Notes: generated by a model not told the origin, from the letters alone. Counted from the first letter of the stretch, positions 29,462-38,898 are shown. The stretch is 64,000 nt of DNA from Haemophilus influenzae (GCF_019703545.1 NZ_AP018771.1:868001-932000); one strand, 5' to 3'. Made by a program: numbers and translations.

Positions 29462-30241
29462 TTACAAAGAGGCGTTTGGAAACGGATACCCTTGGTCATT
29501 AGCATTTTCTAGTAGCTCCTTTCTTGTTTCTTCAGAAATATGTTCAATAAGCCCAATTTTGTGCTTGGCATATTGGTAAATATGTGGACTGATTAAATTA
29601 AATCCTCTATTGTCTTTGCTTTGGTAATAACGATATATCCAATAGGCGACTAAATCAGCTAGCTGAATAATCCTTGATGCTTTAGAATCAATAAACATTG
29701 GAACTTCTGCAAAATTTCTTAGTTTGTCATCCCCTTTGCCTATATGTTTATAGGTGTAGGATAAATCTTGTATCATTCTTTCTGATGTTGAATTATCAAA
29801 AATCATAATACCTCTTTGTTTTTGGCTTTGATTTTTGTAATAAATATTTTTTAAAAAACTATCAAATGCAAAAGCAATATCTTTAAATGCTGTTGGAATA
29901 ATTTTGCTTCTATCGCTGAAAAGTGATTTTTCTATAACTGAAATAAAAATAGGGATTTTACCGTGTTCATGGTCAAGTAAATCTAAAGAATCTACAACAG
30001 CTTGAACTCGTTCTGGTACGCTTGCTGCTAACTTCCATCCATCTCGACCACTAAACATTGGGCTGCCGTGTAATTCGCAATGCCTTTCTCCAAAATATCC
30101 ACTAAAGCGATTTGCGATACTTTCAAGTTTATTATCAACCCAATGTGTTTGACGTTCAAATAAGCAACATCCAGCTAAAACAAAGAAATCACCATTAGGA
30201 TCATCTATCGATCCTGATTCATCAGCGTATAATAAATACAT
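29462..30241 (-). CDS. DUF3800 domain protein
   Basis: This 259-residue protein begins MYLLYADESGSID and contains IFDNSTSE and, near the C-terminus, SRIIQLADLVAYWIYRYY. These are the hallmark D..G and QLAD elements of the DUF3800 family, which has an RNase H-like fold and often occurs near mobile or defence genes; its function is unproven. The start at 30241 follows AAGGAGA; eight more codons are open upstream. No partner gene lies beside it. In Rd, as I recall, ompP2 and rnhA are adjacent, so this gene is probably an insertion. Confidence 0.8.
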   Translation of the reverse strand: MYLLYADESGSIDDPNGDFFVLAGCCLFERQTHWVDNKLESIANRFSGYFGERHCELHGSPMFSGRDGWKLAASVPERVQAVVDSLDLLDHEHGKIPIFISVIEKSLFSDRSKIIPTAFKDIAFAFDSFLKNIYYKNQSQKQRGIMIFDNSTSERMIQDLSYTYKHIGKGDDKLRNFAEVPMFIDSKASRIIQLADLVAYWIYRYYQSKDNRGFNLISPHIYQYAKHKIGLIEHISEETRKELLENANDQGYPFPNASL

Positions 30242-30258
30242 AAATTTCTCCTTAAAAA

Positions 30259-30292
30259 AACCCAATAAATTATAAAAATAATCTATTGGGTT
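30259..30292 (-). promoter_or_regulatory. Hairpin just upstream of the DUF3800 gene
   Basis: AACCCAATAAATTA at 30259-30272 and TAATCTATTGGGTT at 30279-30292 form a 14-base stem with one mismatch, ending about 18 bases before the start codon. An outer inverted pair GAGTTAGG/CCTAACTC lies at 30302-30309/30354-30361. They could be the leader of this gene or the edge of an inserted segment. Confidence 0.5.
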
Positions 30293-30404
30293 AAATTCGG
30301 TGAGTTAGGTGAGTCAATCGCTCAGCGTTCTGCATATTATAAAGTCCAGCACTCCTAACTCTTTTGCTAATATAGTCATTTTATGAAAAAAAATCAAGTA
30401 TGTT

Positions 30405-30869
30405 TTATTCTTCAAAATACCCCATATCTTCCAATGTCGGATTTCCTGCCCCTTTTTTTGCTAATTCATCGCAAATTTCATTTTCTCTGTGTCCTGCATG
30501 ACCTTTTACCCATTGCCAATTAATTTTATGACGTTGGATGGATTCATCTAAGGCTATCCATAAATCTTGGTTTTTTACAGGCTTTCCAGAACTTGCTTTC
30601 CAATTATTTTTTTTCCAGTTAAAGATCCATTTTGTTATGCCGTTTTTCATATATTGGCTATCACTATAAAGCGTGATCAAGCAAGGTTCTTTTAATGTAT
30701 TTAATGCTTCAATGACAGCGCGTAATTCCATTCGATTATTGGTGGTTTTGAAATAACCTTTGGAGAGCATTTTTTCATGTTGTTTATAACGTAATACGGC
30801 GCCAATTCCCCCTGCCCCTGGATTACCTAAGCAAGATCCATCAGTAAAAATTTCAATCTGTTTTTGCAT
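30405..30869 (-). CDS. rnhA: Ribonuclease HI
   Basis: RNase HI (154 residues) degrades the RNA strand of RNA-DNA hybrids. All active-site residues are in place: D10 ([12 protein letters not shown]), E48 (NRMELRA), D70 (LYSDSQY), H124 (KGHAGH) and D134 (CDELAK). The start MQKQIEIF at 30869 matches E. coli; the open frame continues 27 codons upstream into the dnaQ promoter area and is not used. It is divergent from dnaQ with 60 bases between starts, the same arrangement as in E. coli. Confidence 0.97.
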   Translation of the reverse strand: MQKQIEIFTDGSCLGNPGAGGIGAVLRYKQHEKMLSKGYFKTTNNRMELRAVIEALNTLKEPCLITLYSDSQYMKNGITKWIFNWKKNNWKASSGKPVKNQDLWIALDESIQRHKINWQWVKGHAGHRENEICDELAKKGAGNPTLEDMGYFEE

Positions 30870-30929
30870 AACAAAAAGGTTGTTGTGTAGAATGGCAGGT
30901 ATTTTAATGGAAAGAGATAGGTTGAACAA

Positions 30930-31700
30930 ATGATTAATCCCAATCGCCAAATTGTGTTAGATACTGAAACTACAGGTATGAGTCAGCTCGGTGCGCATTA
31001 TGAAGGACACTGCATTATTGAAATTGGTGCAGTTGAATTAATAAATCGTCGTTACACAGGTAATAATTTCCATATTTATATTAAGCCAGATCGCCCCGTT
31101 GATCCTGATGCGATTAAAGTTCATGGTATTACTGATGAAATGTTAGCGGATAAACCTGAATTCAAAGACGTAGCCCAAGATTTTTTGGATTATATTAATG
31201 GTGCGGAATTGCTTATTCACAATGCCCCCTTTGACGTTGGATTTATGGATTATGAATTTCGTAAACTTAACCTTAATGTGAAAACTGACGATATTTGTTT
31301 GGTGACAGATACGCTACAAATGGCGCGTCAGATGTATCCTGGAAAACGCAATAATTTGGACGCACTTTGTGATCGTTTAGGTATTGATAATAGCAAACGT
31401 ACTTTGCACGGTGCGTTACTGGATGCCGAGATCTTGGCGGATGTTTATTTGATGATGACGGGGGGGCAAACAAATTTATTCGATGAAGAAGAATCTGTTG
31501 AGTCTGAAGTTATCCGTGTTGTGCAAGAAAAAACGGCGGAAGAAATAAAAAGTGCGGTAGATTTTTCGCACAATTTAAAATTACTTCAACCTACTAATGA
31601 TGAGCTACAAGCGCATTTAGAATTATTAAAGATGCTTAATAAAAAAAGTGGAAATAATTGTCTTTGGGATAAACGCTTTGGCAATAATAATGTGCATTAA
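30930..31700 (+). CDS. dnaQ: DNA polymerase III epsilon subunit (proofreading exonuclease)
   Basis: DnaQ (256 residues) is the 3'-5' exonuclease of the replicative polymerase core. It shows the DEDDh motifs: DTETTG near residue 11 with IIEIGAVE, the [13 protein letters not shown] segment near 97, and HGALLDAE near 160. The C-terminal tail that binds the polymerase subunit is present. A run of seven G at 31460-31466 lies in the MTGGQTN codons and is in frame. Confidence 0.97.
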   Translation: MINPNRQIVLDTETTGMSQLGAHYEGHCIIEIGAVELINRRYTGNNFHIYIKPDRPVDPDAIKVHGITDEMLADKPEFKDVAQDFLDYINGAELLIHNAPFDVGFMDYEFRKLNLNVKTDDICLVTDTLQMARQMYPGKRNNLDALCDRLGIDNSKRTLHGALLDAEILADVYLMMTGGQTNLFDEEESVESEVIRVVQEKTAEEIKSAVDFSHNLKLLQPTNDELQAHLELLKMLNKKSGNNCLWDKRFGNNNVH

Positions 31701-31744
31701 TCGTTTGGAATTTAAGCAGGTAAGTAAAATTTAATAAAAAAAGA

Positions 31745-31773
31745 TTGACGAGATTTGTGTTCATCATTAAGAT
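31745..31773 (+). promoter_or_regulatory. Promoter of the tRNA-Asp pair
   Basis: TTGACG at 31745-31750, 17 bases, TAAGAT at 31768-31773, then a GC-containing ACGCAGC stretch. The first tRNA begins 15 bases after the -10 box. Confidence 0.75.
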
Positions 31774-31787
31774 ACGCAGCACTTAGC

Positions 31788-31864
31788 GGAGTGGTAGTTC
31801 AGCTGGTTAGAATACCTGCCTGTCACGCAGGGGGTCGCGGGTTCGAGTCCCGTCCATTCCGCCA
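31788..31864 (+). tRNA. tRNA-Asp (GTC), first copy
   Basis: A 77-base gene with GGAGTGG/CCATTCC acceptor arms, anticodon loop CTGTCAC (GTC), T arm GGTTCGAGTCC and encoded CCA. It matches E. coli tRNA-Asp almost throughout. Confidence 0.97.
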
Positions 31865-31887
31865 ATTTAAAATCAATATCTTATCTC

Positions 31888-31964
31888 GGAGTGGTAGTTC
31901 AGCTGGTTAGAATACCTGCCTGTCACGCAGGGGGTCGCGGGTTCGAGTCCCGTCCATTCCGCCA
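31888..31964 (+). tRNA. tRNA-Asp (GTC), second copy
   Basis: Identical in sequence to the copy 100 bases upstream, with encoded CCA. The two are probably cut from one precursor that ends at the terminator at 31983. Confidence 0.97.
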
Positions 31965-31982
31965 ATTAAGATAAATAAAGAT

Positions 31983-31998
31983 AGCACCTAAGGGTGCT
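31983..31998 (+). terminator. Terminator after the tRNA-Asp pair
   Basis: AGCACC/GGTGCT with a 4-base loop is followed by seven T. Confidence 0.85.
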
Positions 31999-32025
31999 TT
32001 TTTTGTATCTGAAATTTATTCATCC

Positions 32026-32054
32026 TTGACAAAAATAAAGTAAACTTTTAAGAT
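32026..32054 (+). promoter_or_regulatory. Strong plus-strand promoter antisense to the small toxin-like ORF
   Basis: TTGACA at 32026-32031 is separated by exactly 17 bases from TAAGAT at 32049-32054. Transcription would start near 32061 and run through the complement of the 19-codon ORF at 32097-32156. No plus-strand protein of interest lies in its path before der. Confidence 0.7.
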
Positions 32055-32096
32055 TTGAAGAACTAGGGAGCTGCTACTCCCTAGTATGTTGTCTTA

Positions 32097-32156
32097 TTAG
32101 TAAGCGGTCTGGCTCACTAACAATAAAATGACAACAAGGATAATGAGTTTAATCAT
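32097..32156 (-). CDS. Ibs-like small hydrophobic peptide, candidate type I toxin
   Basis: This 19-codon ORF reads MIKLIILVVILLLVSQTAY, then TAA. A consensus ribosome site AAGAGGA (complement of 32164-32170) lies 7 bases ahead of the ATG. From memory, E. coli Ibs toxins are 18-19 residues of the form MM+.VIILIVLLLIS..AY, so the length, the basic residue at position 3, the I/L/V core, the serine at about 15 and the terminal AY all agree. Such peptides insert into the inner membrane and depolarise it when unrepressed. Upstream on the same strand are a perfect TATAAT (complement of 32229-32234) and two hairpins that would lie in the mRNA leader. The identification is by similarity only. Confidence 0.7.
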   Translation of the reverse strand: MIKLIILVVILLLVSQTAY

Positions 32157-32194
32157 TTTCTTATCCTCTTCAAACGTTGCGAAAAAGCGCAACA

Positions 32195-32225
32195 CTCGCT
32201 TTCAAGCTGAATCCTTGAAAGCGAG
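32195..32225. repeat. Perfect 12-base inverted repeat beside the toxin-like ORF
   Basis: CTCGCTTTCAAG / CTTGAAAGCGAG with a 7-base loop. On the minus strand it would be the first structure of the peptide mRNA; on the plus strand it could end the antisense RNA. A second stem GTTGCG/CGCAAC is at 32176-32181/32188-32193. Confidence 0.85.
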
Positions 32226-32270
32226 ATTATTATAACGTTAAGTTATAGATAAATAAACAGTATTTAGAAA

Positions 32271-32293
32271 GCCATAGGATTGTATCCTGTGGC
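32271..32293 (+). terminator. Terminator between the antisense RNA and der
   Basis: GCCATAGGAT at 32271-32280 pairs with ATCCTGTGGC at 32284-32293 (one G-T pair), followed by TTTTTCTTTT. Confidence 0.8.
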
Positions 32294-32382
32294 TTTTTCT
32301 TTTCCTTGTTGAAATCATTTTTTACCAATCCTTTAACTTCCGATATAATAGCCGCCATTTTTGACAAAATAAGAGATTTTTT

Positions 32383-33894
32383 ATGGCAACTCCAGTCGTC
32401 GCCCTTGTTGGTCGCCCGAATGTGGGAAAATCCACATTATTTAATCGCCTTACTCGTACGAGAGATGCGTTAGTCGCTGATTTTCCAGGTTTAACTCGTG
32501 ATAGAAAATATGGTCACGCACATATTGCTGGCTATGATTTTATTGTTATTGATACTGGCGGTATTGATGGAACGGAAGAGGGCGTAGAAGAAAAAATGGC
32601 GGAGCAATCTTTGCTTGCTATTGATGAAGCGGATATTGTTCTTTTCCTTGTGGATGCTCGTGCAGGTTTAACGGCAGCTGATATTGGTATTGCTAATTAT
32701 TTACGCCAACGTCAAAACAAAATTACTGTGGTGGTGGCAAATAAAACCGATGGTATTGATGCGAATTCTCATTGTGCTGAATTTTATCAGTTAGGTTTAG
32801 GAGAAATTGAGCAAATCGCAGCCTCACAAGGCCGTGGTGTCACTCAGTTAATGGAACAAGTACTTGCGCCTTTTGCGGAAAAAATGGAAAACGCCGATGA
32901 AAATGACCGCACTTCTGAGGAAGAACAAGACGAATGGGAACAAGAATTCGATTTTGATTCAGAAGAAGATACGGCATTAATTGATGAGGCTTTAGAGGAA
33001 TCGGAAGAAGAACAAGATAAAAATATTAAGATTGCCATTGTTGGTCGTCCAAATGTGGGTAAATCTACTTTAACCAATCGTATTTTAGGCGAAGATCGTG
33101 TAGTGGTTTTTGATATGCCAGGTACGACACGCGATAGTATTTATATTCCAATGGAGCGTGATGGACAGCAATATACCTTGATTGATACGGCTGGTGTGCG
33201 TAAGCGTGGTAAAGTGCATTTGGCAGTGGAAAAATTCTCTGTGATTAAAACCTTACAAGCGATTCAAGATGCTAATGTTGTATTGCTGACTATTGATGCG
33301 AGAGAGAACATTTCTGATCAGGATTTATCTTTGCTCGGCTTTATTTTAAATGCAGGGCGTTCTTTGGTGATCGTCGTGAATAAATGGGATGGCTTAGATC
33401 AAGATGTGAAAGATCGTGTGAAATCTGAGCTTGATCGTCGTTTAGATTTTATTGATTTTGCGCGCGTGCATTTTATTTCAGCCTTGCACGGAAGTGGTGT
33501 GGGTAATCTTTTTGATTCGATTAAAGAAGCCTATGCTTGTGCCACTCAAAAAATGACGACTTCGCTTTTAACTCGTATTTTGCAAATGGCAACGGATGAG
33601 CACCAACCGCCGATGATTGGCGGTCGTCGCATTAAATTAAAATATGCTCACCCAGGTGGTTACAATCCGCCGATTATAGTAGTTCACGGTAACCAAATGG
33701 ATAAACTACCAGATTCTTATAAACGTTATTTATCTAATTATTATCGTAAGAGCTTAAAAATTATTGGTTCACCCATTCGTCTGCTTTTCCAAGAAGGGGC
33801 TAACCCATTTGCAGGACGCAAAAATAAACTTACTCCGAACCAATTGCGTAAACGTAAACGTTTGATGAAGTTTATTAAGAAAGCAAAACGTTAA
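32383..33894 (+). CDS. der: Ribosome assembly GTPase Der (EngA)
   Basis: Der (503 residues) is an essential tandem-GTPase that helps mature the 50S subunit. Two complete G domains are visible: GRPNVGKST at residues 10-18 with DTGG and NKTD, and GRPNVGKST near 220 with DTAG and NKWD. A very acidic linker (about residues 170-212, many E and D) joins them, and a basic KH-like C-terminus ([19 protein letters not shown]) binds rRNA. It is monocistronic, ending at a bidirectional terminator. Confidence 0.97.
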   Translation: MATPVVALVGRPNVGKSTLFNRLTRTRDALVADFPGLTRDRKYGHAHIAGYDFIVIDTGGIDGTEEGVEEKMAEQSLLAIDEADIVLFLVDARAGLTAADIGIANYLRQRQNKITVVVANKTDGIDANSHCAEFYQLGLGEIEQIAASQGRGVTQLMEQVLAPFAEKMENADENDRTSEEEQDEWEQEFDFDSEEDTALIDEALEESEEEQDKNIKIAIVGRPNVGKSTLTNRILGEDRVVVFDMPGTTRDSIYIPMERDGQQYTLIDTAGVRKRGKVHLAVEKFSVIKTLQAIQDANVVLLTIDARENISDQDLSLLGFILNAGRSLVIVVNKWDGLDQDVKDRVKSELDRRLDFIDFARVHFISALHGSGVGNLFDSIKEAYACATQKMTTSLLTRILQMATDEHQPPMIGGRRIKLKYAHPGGYNPPIIVVHGNQMDKLPDSYKRYLSNYYRKSLKIIGSPIRLLFQEGANPFAGRKNKLTPNQLRKRKRLMKFIKKAKR

Positions 33895-33924
33895 ACGCAA
33901 GATAAATAAAACTTAGCAAGATTT

Positions 33925-33967
33925 AACCGCACTTTTAAAACTCTTTTTGGAGAACTAAAGTGCGGTT
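33925..33967. terminator. Bidirectional terminator of paired uptake signals between der and sotB-like gene
   Basis: AACCGCACTTT at 33925-33935 and AAAGTGCGGTT at 33957-33967 form an 11-base stem with a 21-base loop, with T-rich sequence following on each strand. Confidence 0.8.
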
Positions 33968-33973
33968 ATTTTT

Positions 33974-35167
33974 TTATTTGTTTTGTAGTAGAAGAAAGGT
34001 ATGGCGATATTTTAAGTGCGTTGTAATAAAAATGATGAGACCGATTAAACCTAATGTTGCGCCTGTATAACCAATTTCATTTAATCCTAAATAGGTTGTC
34101 GCAAGGTTTCCAAATAATGCGCCTGCGCCAATTCCTGCATTGAAAATGCCCGAGTAAATAGCCGTAGCAATATCGGTTGCATCTGGTGCAAGTTTTAGTA
34201 CGCGCATTTGTAGGGAGAGTCCGATACAAGAAATGCCAATCCCCCAAATAAACACAAGACAGAACATTGCTATCATTGTTTCGGTAGAGAAGAGTAGTAG
34301 CAATAGTGAGAACATCAATAAGCTCATCGAAACAATAATAAATTTTGTCGGCGCAAATCGGTAGAATCTGTTAAATAATAGACTTGCGGCAATACCAGAG
34401 AATCCAAAAACTAATAAAACCACAGTGGCAAAATTTGGATCTAAATGCCCAATATCAATCATAAAGGGTTCGATATAAGTATAAGCGGTAAAGTGTGCTG
34501 AAATGACGATTGCCGTTGTTACATAAAGCCAAAGTAATAATGGGCGTTTTGCAAGCAAGGGTAAACTTGCAATAGAGCCAGCATTTTTACTGGGTAAATT
34601 TGGCAATAGTCGAATAATTAAAAACATAATGGATAATGCCAGTACTGCAATAATGCCAAAAGTGACCCGCCAACCGACGAGCTGTCCGACAATTCGTCCA
34701 ATCGGTAATCCTAAGATGGTGGCAAGTGCGGTGCCAATAGCGAGCATTCCTAATGCTTGAGTTTTCTTGTGTTTAGGTGCGATGCGCATCACAAGTGAAG
34801 CGGTAATGGACCAAAACACTGAATGGGCTAATGCAATACACATTCGAGCGAGAAGTAATATCCAGAAATTCCAAGCAATGACCGATAAAATATGCCCAAC
34901 GATAAATATAATGAAAAGTTTGATTAGCAGGCTTTTACGTTCCATATTGCCGGTGGCAAGCATGGCTGGTAAAGACATAATTAGCACCGTCCAAGCATAA
35001 ACTGTCATCATTAAACCAGTATCGGCGGTTTGCATATTAAAACTTTGTGCAATATCGCTTAACATTGCAACGGGTACAAATTCTGTAGTATTAAAAATAA
35101 ATCCTGCGCAAGCCATAATAAACACGCGCCACGATTGAATTTTTTCAGCTTTTAAATATAACGACAT
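33974..35167 (-). CDS. sotB: MFS exporter, SotB/YdeA-like
   Basis: This 397-residue carrier has 12 predicted helices and the DHA1 subfamily pattern (FIFNTTEFVPVAMLSDIAQSF, the FWSITASLVMRIAPKHKKTQALG loop, ILGLPIGRIVGQLVGWR). The closest family I recognise is SotB/YdeA, which exports arabinose and IPTG in E. coli; the substrate here is unknown. Its start overlaps the stop of the AsmA-like gene by one base, so they are coupled. Confidence 0.8.
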   Translation of the reverse strand: MSLYLKAEKIQSWRVFIMACAGFIFNTTEFVPVAMLSDIAQSFNMQTADTGLMMTVYAWTVLIMSLPAMLATGNMERKSLLIKLFIIFIVGHILSVIAWNFWILLLARMCIALAHSVFWSITASLVMRIAPKHKKTQALGMLAIGTALATILGLPIGRIVGQLVGWRVTFGIIAVLALSIMFLIIRLLPNLPSKNAGSIASLPLLAKRPLLLWLYVTTAIVISAHFTAYTYIEPFMIDIGHLDPNFATVVLLVFGFSGIAASLLFNRFYRFAPTKFIIVSMSLLMFSLLLLLFSTETMIAMFCLVFIWGIGISCIGLSLQMRVLKLAPDATDIATAIYSGIFNAGIGAGALFGNLATTYLGLNEIGYTGATLGLIGLIIFITTHLKYRHTFLLLQNK

Positions 35168-36342
35168 TAACGTAACTTTTCTTTAATCGCATCAATTAAT
35201 TGATGGCGGAATTTCTTCGTAAAATTAATTTTGTATTGTGGAGAATTGCAGTTACCAAAAAAATTGATTGGCAGGGTTAAATTTTGATAGCGTTGATCCG
35301 TAGAATTTAAATTAATATCCACATTGCATTCCATTCGATTTAAATCAATGATTCCTTTCCCTTGCCCCAAAAGTGCGGACGTTTTTAATTCAATTTTTTC
35401 AGCAATAAGTTGATTTTGTTGGAGAAATAATTGTAAGTGAAATTGTTCAAAGCGAGTGTTTAACTCTTTGTTTTTTAACAAATCATTGTTGTAATTAATC
35501 GGGAAATATTGCGCTACCATATCCAATAGATTCACGCCAAGAATTTCTCCATTTTGCGCTAAAAAATTTAATTTGCCTTGAATAAGCGAGGAAGATGAAA
35601 AGCTGAAATCAAGATCAAAATCAGCGTGTCCACTTAACATTTCTGGCAAATTTAATAGTGCGAATAAGCGTTTAACGGGGAAAGTTTTGCCTGAAAAATT
35701 GACCGCACTTTGGTTGCCAATTTGTTGATATTTCAATACAGCTAAACAATCGTTATCGCGTTGTGGTTTTATATAAGTCACTATTTGTTGGTGGGCTGTG
35801 TGGGTTTCAATATAACCGATAGGCTGATTGTTTAGGTTTGCATCTACAAATTGAAGTAGGGCTGATTCTGATGTTGAGAAGTCTAAATTTGCTTTGTGGA
35901 AAGAAAAATGGAAAGTTTTTGTTTTTCCATAAATAGGTTTATTAAATTCAATGCGAATATGGTTTTCGCCATTCAATATTACTTTTTTTGATAAAAGCTG
36001 TTTTAACGAAAAAGGCGAAACCTCTATGGATACATTGACAGGATTTTGTGTGTTTTGAGTTAATTTGAGCTGTTGAATATTCAGTGAATGAAGTGCGGTA
36101 TTACCATACAAAAGAGGCAAAAAATTAAATTTAGCTTCAATTTTTTGAGCTGAAAATTGCGTAGTTTTTATATTTTCAAGGGAAAGTGCGGGAGAAAATA
36201 ATGATAAATTGACGGATTGAACGGCAATGTTTTGTTGTGCCAGTTGTTCACTAATGGCACTTTGCACTCGATAAAGTTGAATATATAAAAAAGAAAAGAT
36301 CGCCAAAGCGACGATCCCTACGACAAGCACGAACTTTTTCAT
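35167..36342 (-). CDS. AsmA-like inner-membrane protein
   Basis: This 391-residue protein has one N-terminal helix (VLVVGIVALAIFSFLYIQLY) and a long beta-rich region, with a C-terminal part resembling AsmA domains (LLGQGKGIIDLNRMECNVDINL). AsmA-like proteins are proposed to move phospholipid between membranes, but this one is only about half the length of E. coli AsmA and its role is not established. It lies 3 bases from dcd and overlaps the exporter gene, so udk-dcd-asmA-sotB form one unit. Confidence 0.7.
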   Translation of the reverse strand: MKKFVLVVGIVALAIFSFLYIQLYRVQSAISEQLAQQNIAVQSVNLSLFSPALSLENIKTTQFSAQKIEAKFNFLPLLYGNTALHSLNIQQLKLTQNTQNPVNVSIEVSPFSLKQLLSKKVILNGENHIRIEFNKPIYGKTKTFHFSFHKANLDFSTSESALLQFVDANLNNQPIGYIETHTAHQQIVTYIKPQRDNDCLAVLKYQQIGNQSAVNFSGKTFPVKRLFALLNLPEMLSGHADFDLDFSFSSSSLIQGKLNFLAQNGEILGVNLLDMVAQYFPINYNNDLLKNKELNTRFEQFHLQLFLQQNQLIAEKIELKTSALLGQGKGIIDLNRMECNVDINLNSTDQRYQNLTLPINFFGNCNSPQYKINFTKKFRHQLIDAIKEKLR

Positions 36343-36345
36343 TGA

Positions 36346-36933
36346 TTATTCCTTGTCTTCGTCAATTCGACTGGCTACCGCACTTTGTTGATTTTTATAT
36401 TTTGCATCTTTGCGGCTACTGTATGGTCGTTTTGCTTCGCCACTTAATACTTCAAAACTTAACGCACCAATGACCATATTTGGGCGTAATGCTAATGGTA
36501 ATTTCCCTGAATTATAAAATTCCAGCACGATTTTTCCTTCCCAACCTGGGTCAATGCGGTGTGCGGTTACGTGTACCATTAAACCTAAACGCGCTAAAGA
36601 AGATCGACCATCTAACCAACCGATAATATTGGCGGGTAATTTCACGGATTCAAGTGTGGTTGCTAACGCTAAAGTACCAGGATGCAAGAAAAATGCTTCC
36701 CCGTCTGGGATAATAATTTCATCGCTCATTACCGATTCAAGCTGAGCGGATACTTCTTCTTTCGGGCCGCTTAAATCAATGAAAGGCGCAGAGTGTTCAC
36801 GAAATACGCGGAAAGAATTACCCAAGCGAACATCAATTGTCGCACCGTTGATCTTGTCATTATTTGGACGAGGTGTTAAAGAAATAATGCCATCATCGAG
36901 ATAGCGTTCAATATCAGTATCGCAAAGACGCAT
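36346..36933 (-). CDS. dcd: dCTP deaminase
   Basis: This 195-residue trimeric enzyme converts dCTP to dUTP for dTMP synthesis. Conserved stretches are [58 protein letters not shown] (which includes the catalytic glutamate) and the C-terminal [14 protein letters not shown] that closes over the nucleotide. It lies 8 bases after udk, a pairing seen in other gammaproteobacteria. Confidence 0.96.
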   Translation of the reverse strand: MRLCDTDIERYLDDGIISLTPRPNNDKINGATIDVRLGNSFRVFREHSAPFIDLSGPKEEVSAQLESVMSDEIIIPDGEAFFLHPGTLALATTLESVKLPANIIGWLDGRSSLARLGLMVHVTAHRIDPGWEGKIVLEFYNSGKLPLALRPNMVIGALSFEVLSGEAKRPYSSRKDAKYKNQQSAVASRIDEDKE

Positions 36934-36941
36934 AAGATTTC

Positions 36942-37583
36942 CTATTTTTGATTCAATAAATGAAGGATTTGAGCTTTTAACATATTGATTGCAATACGGT
37001 TTTTACCACCACGAGGAATGACAATATCCGCATATTGTTTAGATGGCTCAATAAATTGTAAGAACATTGGACGCACAGTTGCACGATATTGATCAATCAC
37101 TGATTGTAGAGAGCGACCACGTTCTTCCATATCACGTTGTAAACGGCGGATAAAGCAAATATCAAGTGGTGTGTCTACGAATACAGAAATATCGGCTAAT
37201 TGGCGTACTCTTTCGTCTGTGAGCAATAAAATCCCTTCTAAAATTACGATTCGTTTTGGTGTGAAATGCGTTGTTTCGTTGGTGCGAGTATGTTCTACAT
37301 AGCTATAAACAGGCACATCTACTGCACTGCCATTTTTTAGATTTTTTAAATGTTGGATAAGTAAATCGCGATCCATCGAGTTTGGATGATCGTAATTCGT
37401 TTTTACGCGTTCAGTCATTTCTAAATGACTTTGATCTTTATAGTAACTGTCTTCAGTAATAATACCAATTTCTTGGCAGCCTAATTCATTACAGAGCTCT
37501 TTGTGAACAGTGGAAGAGATAGAACTTTTGCCTGATGCAGATGCACCTGTGATGGCGATAATGATACAAGAGGGATTTGACAT
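36942..37583 (-). CDS. udk: Uridine kinase
   Basis: This 213-residue pyrimidine-salvage kinase has the P-loop GASASGKSS at residues 13-21, then [16 protein letters not shown] and the ILEGILLL strand. It phosphorylates uridine and cytidine. It is the first gene of the minus-strand unit, divergent from afuA across 165 bases. Confidence 0.96.
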   Translation of the reverse strand: MSNPSCIIIAITGASASGKSSISSTVHKELCNELGCQEIGIITEDSYYKDQSHLEMTERVKTNYDHPNSMDRDLLIQHLKNLKNGSAVDVPVYSYVEHTRTNETTHFTPKRIVILEGILLLTDERVRQLADISVFVDTPLDICFIRRLQRDMEERGRSLQSVIDQYRATVRPMFLQFIEPSKQYADIVIPRGGKNRIAINMLKAQILHLLNQK

Positions 37584-37748
37584 AATCGTGTTTCGATGTA
37601 AGGAAAATTCTTGTAATTATAAAGAAAAGTGCGGTGAATTTCACGTTTATTTTTTCACTTGAATTTTAAAAACTGTGAACTTCATCACTGTATTATTTCT
37701 ATTTTTTAAGTAGGATTTGAGCATTTTATCCAATAAGGAGTATGTATT

Positions 37749-38789
37749 ATGAAATTCAACAAAATTTCTCTTTCTGTTTCTGCCGCACTTTTAGCTGCTG
37801 GCTTGGCTATTTCTGGTTCTGCTAATGCTAAAGGTCGTTTAGTTGTATATTGTAGTGCAACCAATATTTTGTGCGAAACCACCACGAAAGCATTTGGCGA
37901 AAAATATGATGTGAAAACATCCTTTATTCGCAATGGTTCAGGCAGTACTTTTGCTAAAGTTGAAGCTGAAAAAAATAATCCTCAAGCGGATGTTTGGTTC
38001 GGCGGTACTTTTGATCCTCAAGCTCAAGCGGCTGAATTAGGGTTAATTGAGCCTTATAAATCCAAACATATTGATGAAATTGTAGAACGTTTCCGTGATC
38101 CAGCGAAAACGAAAGGTCACTATGTTTCCTCAATTTATATGGGGATCTTAGGTTTTGGTGTGAATACTGAACGTTTGGCAAAATTAGGCATTAAAGAAGT
38201 GCCAAAATGCTGGAAAGACTTAACCGATCCACGCTTAAAAGGCGAAGTTCAAATTGCAGACCCTCAAAGTGCGGGTACTGCTTACACTGCATTGGCAACT
38301 TTCGTTCAATTATGGGGCGAAAAAGAGGCATTCGATTTCCTAAAAGCGTTACATCCTAATGTTTCTCAATATACCAAATCTGGTATCACGCCATCACGTA
38401 ACTCTGCGCGTGGCGAAGCGACAATTGGGGTAGGTTTCTTACACGATTATGCTTTAGAAAAACGCAATGGTGCACCGTTAGAATTAGTAGTGCCGTGCGA
38501 AGGAACGGGCTATGAATTAGGTGGCGTGAGTATCTTAAAAGGTGCACGTAATATTGATAATGCAAAATTATTCGTCGATTGGGCGTTATCAAAAGAAGGC
38601 CAAGAATTAGCTTGGAAACAAGGGGATTCTTTACAAATCTTAACTAACACGACCGCAGAACAATCGCCAACTGCATTTGATCCAAATAAACTCAAATTGA
38701 TCAATTATGACTTTGAAAAATACGGTGCAACAGAACAACGTAAAGCCTTAATTGAAAAATGGGTTCAAGAAGTTAAATTGGCGAAATAG
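37749..38789 (+). CDS. afuA: ABC transporter periplasmic binding protein AfuA
   Basis: This 346-residue binding protein has a signal peptide (MKFNKISLSVSAALLAAGLA, cut after SANA before KGRLVVYCSATN). It was named as a ferric-iron protein, but the Actinobacillus pleuropneumoniae homologue was shown to bind hexose phosphates, so sugar-phosphate import is the better guess here. The ribosome site AAGGAG lies 9 bases before the ATG. afuB and afuC follow. Confidence 0.9.
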   Translation: MKFNKISLSVSAALLAAGLAISGSANAKGRLVVYCSATNILCETTTKAFGEKYDVKTSFIRNGSGSTFAKVEAEKNNPQADVWFGGTFDPQAQAAELGLIEPYKSKHIDEIVERFRDPAKTKGHYVSSIYMGILGFGVNTERLAKLGIKEVPKCWKDLTDPRLKGEVQIADPQSAGTAYTALATFVQLWGEKEAFDFLKALHPNVSQYTKSGITPSRNSARGEATIGVGFLHDYALEKRNGAPLELVVPCEGTGYELGGVSILKGARNIDNAKLFVDWALSKEGQELAWKQGDSLQILTNTTAEQSPTAFDPNKLKLINYDFEKYGATEQRKALIEKWVQEVKLAK

Positions 38790-38898
38790 TTTTCGTAACA
38801 ATCATAGTCGTGAGTAAGACCCACGGCTAATTATCGTAATAGTAGTTCCTCTTTGGGGAACAGCTTTTTACTCCCCAATAGGGGGGGACTGTAATTAT

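Larger units (their letters stand above)
32061..32298 (+). ncRNA. Predicted antisense RNA (Sib-like) opposite the small peptide gene
   Basis: I infer this RNA from the strong promoter at 32026-32054. It would begin with the 9-base hairpin at 32062-32070/32077-32085 and cover the whole peptide ORF and its ribosome site. It could end at the perfect 12-base stem 32195-32206/32214-32225 (about 165 bases) or at the terminator 32271-32293, which is followed by TTTTTCTTTT (about 240 bases). Sib RNAs of E. coli have this layout and repress ibs mRNAs by pairing. The ends are unmapped. Confidence 0.55.
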
